Origin: Sphingomonadales bacterium
GTDB lineage: Bacteria; Pseudomonadota; Alphaproteobacteria; Sphingomonadales; Sphingomonadaceae
Length of the DNA stretch: 64,000 nt
Reading direction: 5' to 3'
Assembly (NCBI GenBank): GCA_016714795.1
Contig: JADKCA010000002.1
Span: 434,001-498,000, forward strand
How positions within the stretch are numbered: position 1 is the stretch's first letter; every line of letters starts with the position of its first letter. Shown here one piece after another: positions 61,855 to 64,000 of this stretch. The notes beneath the pieces were generated by a model, which did no database searches, was not told the DNA's origin, and saw only the letters and a list, made by a program, of their open reading frames with translations. Both the position numbers and the translations under genes were made by a program.

Positions 61855-62403
61855 ATGAAAAAGTGGATCATCGCGCTGGCGATTGCAGGCCTTGCATCGC
61901 CCGTCCTTGCGGCCAAGGACAAGCCCGTCCAGATCGCGGCCAAGGGCACGCGGCCCGCGGCCGCCGTACAATCGGCTGCTGCCGTCAAACTGCCGCCGCC
62001 TGAGGCAATGATCATCATGATCCGCTCTTCGCTGGTGGCGCTCAGCCAGGCCAATCTCACCAACAATTATGCGGTGCTGAGCAGTCTGGGGTCGCCCAGT
62101 TTCCGCGCGGCCAATCCGCCGCAGCGGCTGGGGCAGGTGTTCGAATCCTTCCGTACCAACCGGATCGATCTGAACCCGGTGGTATTCGTGACGCCGCAGC
62201 TGACCACGCAGCCCATCATCCAGAATGGCCGGTTGCGGCTGACAGGATATTTCCCGACTGCGCCGATGCGGGTGAATTACGACCTCCAGTTCGAGCCGGA
62301 TCAGGGTCAGTGGAAGCTGTTTGCGCTGGGCGTCAATCTGGATCGGGCGCAGGGCGTGCCTGTGGCTGCACCCGCGCCCATCAGGACGCCGCAGGGCCGC
62401 TGA
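61855..62403 (+). CDS. Exported protein downstream of the adhesin, possible accessory protein
   Basis: 182 residues with a signal peptide (MKKWIIALAIAGLASPVLAA). The mature part starts with a Lys/Ala/Pro-rich stretch and then a compact domain (MIIMIRSSLVALSQANLTNNYAVLSSLGSPSFRA, YFPTAPMRVNYDLQFEPDQGQWKLFALGVNLD), not recognised. Start ATG 61855 with GGGAGA upstream, 65 bases after the adhesin stop, in the same direction and with no terminator between. By position it is a candidate periplasmic helper for adhesin export, in the way other trimeric autotransporters have linked helpers; this is inference only. Confidence 0.7.
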   Translation: MKKWIIALAIAGLASPVLAAKDKPVQIAAKGTRPAAAVQSAAAVKLPPPEAMIIMIRSSLVALSQANLTNNYAVLSSLGSPSFRAANPPQRLGQVFESFRTNRIDLNPVVFVTPQLTTQPIIQNGRLRLTGYFPTAPMRVNYDLQFEPDQGQWKLFALGVNLDRAQGVPVAAPAPIRTPQGR

Positions 62404-62412
62404 CGAAAAGAA

Positions 62413-62438
62413 GCCCGGCAGGATCGCTCCTGCCGGGC
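62413..62438. terminator. Terminator between exported protein gene and tgt
   Basis: GCCCGGCAGGA (62413-62423) and TCCTGCCGGGC (62428-62438) form a perfect 11-bp stem with a 4-base loop. Read on the minus strand it is followed by TTCTTTTCG, so it can end tgt transcription as well as the adhesin unit. Confidence 0.75.
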
Positions 62439-62560
62439 CAGGTAAAGAGCTTTCGGGAAACCCCTCAAGCCCTCGGGTCGCAAGGGCTGGTTAGGGTGCG
62501 AATCGCCGGGCCACGGTGATCAGGATCACCATGGTGAAAATTTTGTTCAGCTTCAGCGAT

Positions 62561-63682
62561 TTAGCCTCTGGACAGATAGCGTGCCCGGAATGCAGCGGCC
62601 CATGCCGCAAAGCGTCCCTCGGCAATCGCGGCACGCATTCCCGCCATAACCTGCTGGTAGAACCACAGATTATGCTCGGTCATCAGCATCGCACCGAGGA
62701 TCTCACCGGAGCGGACGAGATGGTGGAGATAGGCCTTGCTCCAAGCCGCGGTCGGGCTTTCGGGGTCGAGCGGTGTCGGGTCTTCGGCGAACTTCGCATT
62801 GCGGATGTTGATCGGCCCGTCCCAAGTAAAGGCCTGCCCGTTGCGACCCGAGCGGGTCGGCATGACGCAATCGAACATGTCGATGCCGCGCTCCACTGCG
62901 CCGACCAGATCATCGGGCTTGCCGACACCCATCAGGTAACGGGGCTTGTCTTGGGGCAGCATGTCGGGCGCGAAATCGAGACACGCGAACATCGCCTCCT
63001 GTCCTTCGCCGACCGCAAGGCCACCAATCGCGTATCCGTCAAAGCCGATATCTTTCAGCGCGTCCGCAGAGGCACGGCGCAGGCTTTCATCAAGCGACCC
63101 CTGCTGGATGCCAAACAGCGCCGCCCGCGCGGCATGCTCGCCGCCCGCATCAAAGGCATCGCGCGACCGCTTGGCCCAGCGCATCGACATGGCCATGGAC
63201 TTGGCGGCTTCATCGCGGGAGACGCCGTTGGCGGGGCATTCATCAAAACACATCACAATGTCAGACCCCAGCAGTCGCTGGATTTCCATCGAGCGTTCGG
63301 GGGTGAGCATGTGGCGCGATCCATCAAGATGGCTGGCGAAGCGCACGCCCTCTTCAGTGATCTTGCGCAGCGAAGAAAGGCTCATCACCTGATAGCCGCC
63401 GCTGTCCGTCAGGATCGGGCGGTCCCATTGCATGAACTTGTGCAGGCCGCCCAGCTTCGCCACGCGTTCGGCCGTGGGGCGCAGCATCAGATGATAAGTG
63501 TTGCCCAGAATGATGTCGGCCCCAATGGCGCGTACATCGGCGGGCTTCATCGCCTTCACCGTGGCAGCGGTGCCAACCGGCATGAAGGCCGGCGTGCTGA
63601 TTTCGCCGCGCTGCATTTGGATCACGCCAGTGCGCGCCTTGCCCTCAGTGGCGGCGATGGTGAAGGTGAAGCGGTTGGTCAT
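62561..63682 (-). CDS. tgt: tRNA-guanine transglycosylase (bacterial Tgt) lacking the zinc-site cysteines
   Basis: 373 residues; exchanges guanine 34 of GUN-anticodon tRNAs for preQ1. Catalytic residues are present: D93 (LTDSGGYQ), C145/D147 (VMCFDECP), IGGLAVGEG (bacterial-type substrate pocket), nucleophile D271 in MFDCVMPTRSGRNGQAF. Expected next is PLDPEC-x-C-x2-C ... YLHHL, the zinc site of the family; here the segment reads PLDPESPTAAWSKAYLHHL, with no cysteine and about three residues fewer. The histidine remains. Start ATG 63682 fits the family N-terminus; an open frame continues 50 codons upstream without similarity. Functional state uncertain but otherwise intact. Confidence 0.9.
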   Translation of the reverse strand: MTNRFTFTIAATEGKARTGVIQMQRGEISTPAFMPVGTAATVKAMKPADVRAIGADIILGNTYHLMLRPTAERVAKLGGLHKFMQWDRPILTDSGGYQVMSLSSLRKITEEGVRFASHLDGSRHMLTPERSMEIQRLLGSDIVMCFDECPANGVSRDEAAKSMAMSMRWAKRSRDAFDAGGEHAARAALFGIQQGSLDESLRRASADALKDIGFDGYAIGGLAVGEGQEAMFACLDFAPDMLPQDKPRYLMGVGKPDDLVGAVERGIDMFDCVMPTRSGRNGQAFTWDGPINIRNAKFAEDPTPLDPESPTAAWSKAYLHHLVRSGEILGAMLMTEHNLWFYQQVMAGMRAAIAEGRFAAWAAAFRARYLSRG

Positions 63683-63769
63683 CAGTGTTCCATTGTGCTC
63701 TGGTTCAAGCTCGGAGCCCTGAGCAATGTTCGTGTACGATGAGTTAAACTGATCTATTCCGCTCATGGT

Positions 63770-63893
63770 GAGGAGGGACTGAGCTTGTCGAAGGCCCGTC
63801 TCGAACCACGGCACCGTCCTTCGAGACGCCATTTCGACAAGCTCAATTTTATCCTGAGCGGACGCCCTGCGGGCAGTCGAAGGGGGCTCCTCC
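63770..63893. repeat. Complex inverted-repeat element (family C) upstream of tgt
   Basis: GAGCTTGTCGAAGG (63781-63794) pairs with TTTCGACAAGCTC (63832-63844), and CGTCTCGAA (63797-63805) with TTCGAGACG (63820-63828). A second part, ATCCTGAGCGGACGCC plus GCAGTCGAAGGGG, extends to 63884. It is a larger relative of the elements in the zwf-edd-glk gaps. Confidence 0.72.
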
Positions 63894-63924
63894 GGATGAG
63901 CGGATCGGTTAATGTCATCGCTTT

Positions 63925-64000
63925 CTAAGCCGCCAGCTCGTCCGCACTCAGTTCATACAGCCCCGCCGCCCCGGCGCGCACGCTGGCCGAAAGCCCCAAC
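63925..64000 (-). CDS. C-terminal end of an unidentified protein (cut by window edge)
   Basis: The open frame ends at a TAG (63925-63927 on the minus strand) and reads LGLSASVRAGAAGLYELSADELAA backwards into the window edge. Twenty-four residues are too few to name it. It is not the C-terminus of QueA, a common tgt neighbour. Low confidence that it is coding, though the frame is open and Ala/Leu-rich like a normal protein end. Confidence 0.35.
   Translation of the reverse strand, partial: LGLSASVRAGAAGLYELSADELAA

Noticed and set aside
63683..63832. 50-residue N-terminal extension of Tgt
   Set aside because: The frame is open, but the extension includes sequence from the repeat element and differs from all Tgt N-termini; ATG 63682 fits the family.

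Overview
The window looks like chromosome of a sphingomonad alphaproteobacterium (Sphingomonas/Sphingobium/Novosphingobium type). This rests on high GC, a clustered Entner-Doudoroff pathway (zwf-edd-glk-eda), an NDUFS4-type complex I accessory subunit, a CrtZ-type carotenoid hydroxylase, PEP-CTERM proteins, a LigW-type 5-carboxyvanillate decarboxylase, and several families of dispersed palindromic repeats typical of the group. Genus cannot be fixed from the sequence alone.

Layout. 1-5.4 kb: end of a polyprenyl diphosphate synthase, hrpB helicase, NDUFS4-like subunit, alpha/beta hydrolase, DUF5654 protein and aldo/keto reductase. 5.6-13.6 kb: central carbon operon zwf-edd-glk-eda plus a divergent PEP-carboxylase-like gene; the last three junctions are ATGA overlaps or nearly so. 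13.6-21.3 kb: an aromatic/lignin-type catabolic island of two divergent arms (ligW-like decarboxylase, aldehyde dehydrogenase, SnoaL-like protein and MFS transporter on the minus strand; two SDRs and a VOC protein on the plus strand) around a palindromic operator-like region. A GxxExxY nuclease-fold gene bounded by 41-bp inverted repeats sits inside the minus arm. 21.3-27 kb: secreted ClpP-fold protein, cytochrome b561 plus molybdopterin lipoprotein pair, YfbK-type VWA protein, CrtZ, small lipoprotein. 27-32.7 kb: sucC (frameshifted in this sequence), etfBA, clpP, a lipoprotein and clpX. 32.8-36.7 kb: tandem PEP-CTERM paralogues, an unknown membrane-anchored protein and a DsbA/FrnE-like protein. 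36.9-46 kb: TCA operon mdh-orf-sucD-sucA-sucB-lpd-SDR. 46-51 kb: M16 peptidase, AMP nucleosidase, peroxiredoxin. 51.3-62.4 kb: a giant (about 3500-residue) trimeric autotransporter adhesin and a small exported protein downstream. 62.5-64 kb: a tRNA-guanine transglycosylase that lacks the usual zinc cysteines, and the end of an unidentified gene.

Most notable: (1) two palindromic repeats inserted in frame inside hrpB and the PEP-carboxylase-like gene; (2) the GxxExxY inverted-repeat cassette, whose repeat supplies both the gene's Shine-Dalgarno and its C-terminal tail; (3) the giant adhesin with a roughly 85-residue non-standard N-terminal extension and a linked exported protein; (4) a zinc-site-less Tgt; (5) a PEP carboxylase homologue with altered catalytic motifs; (6) a one-base frameshift in the only sucC present. 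No tRNA, rRNA or CRISPR array was seen.
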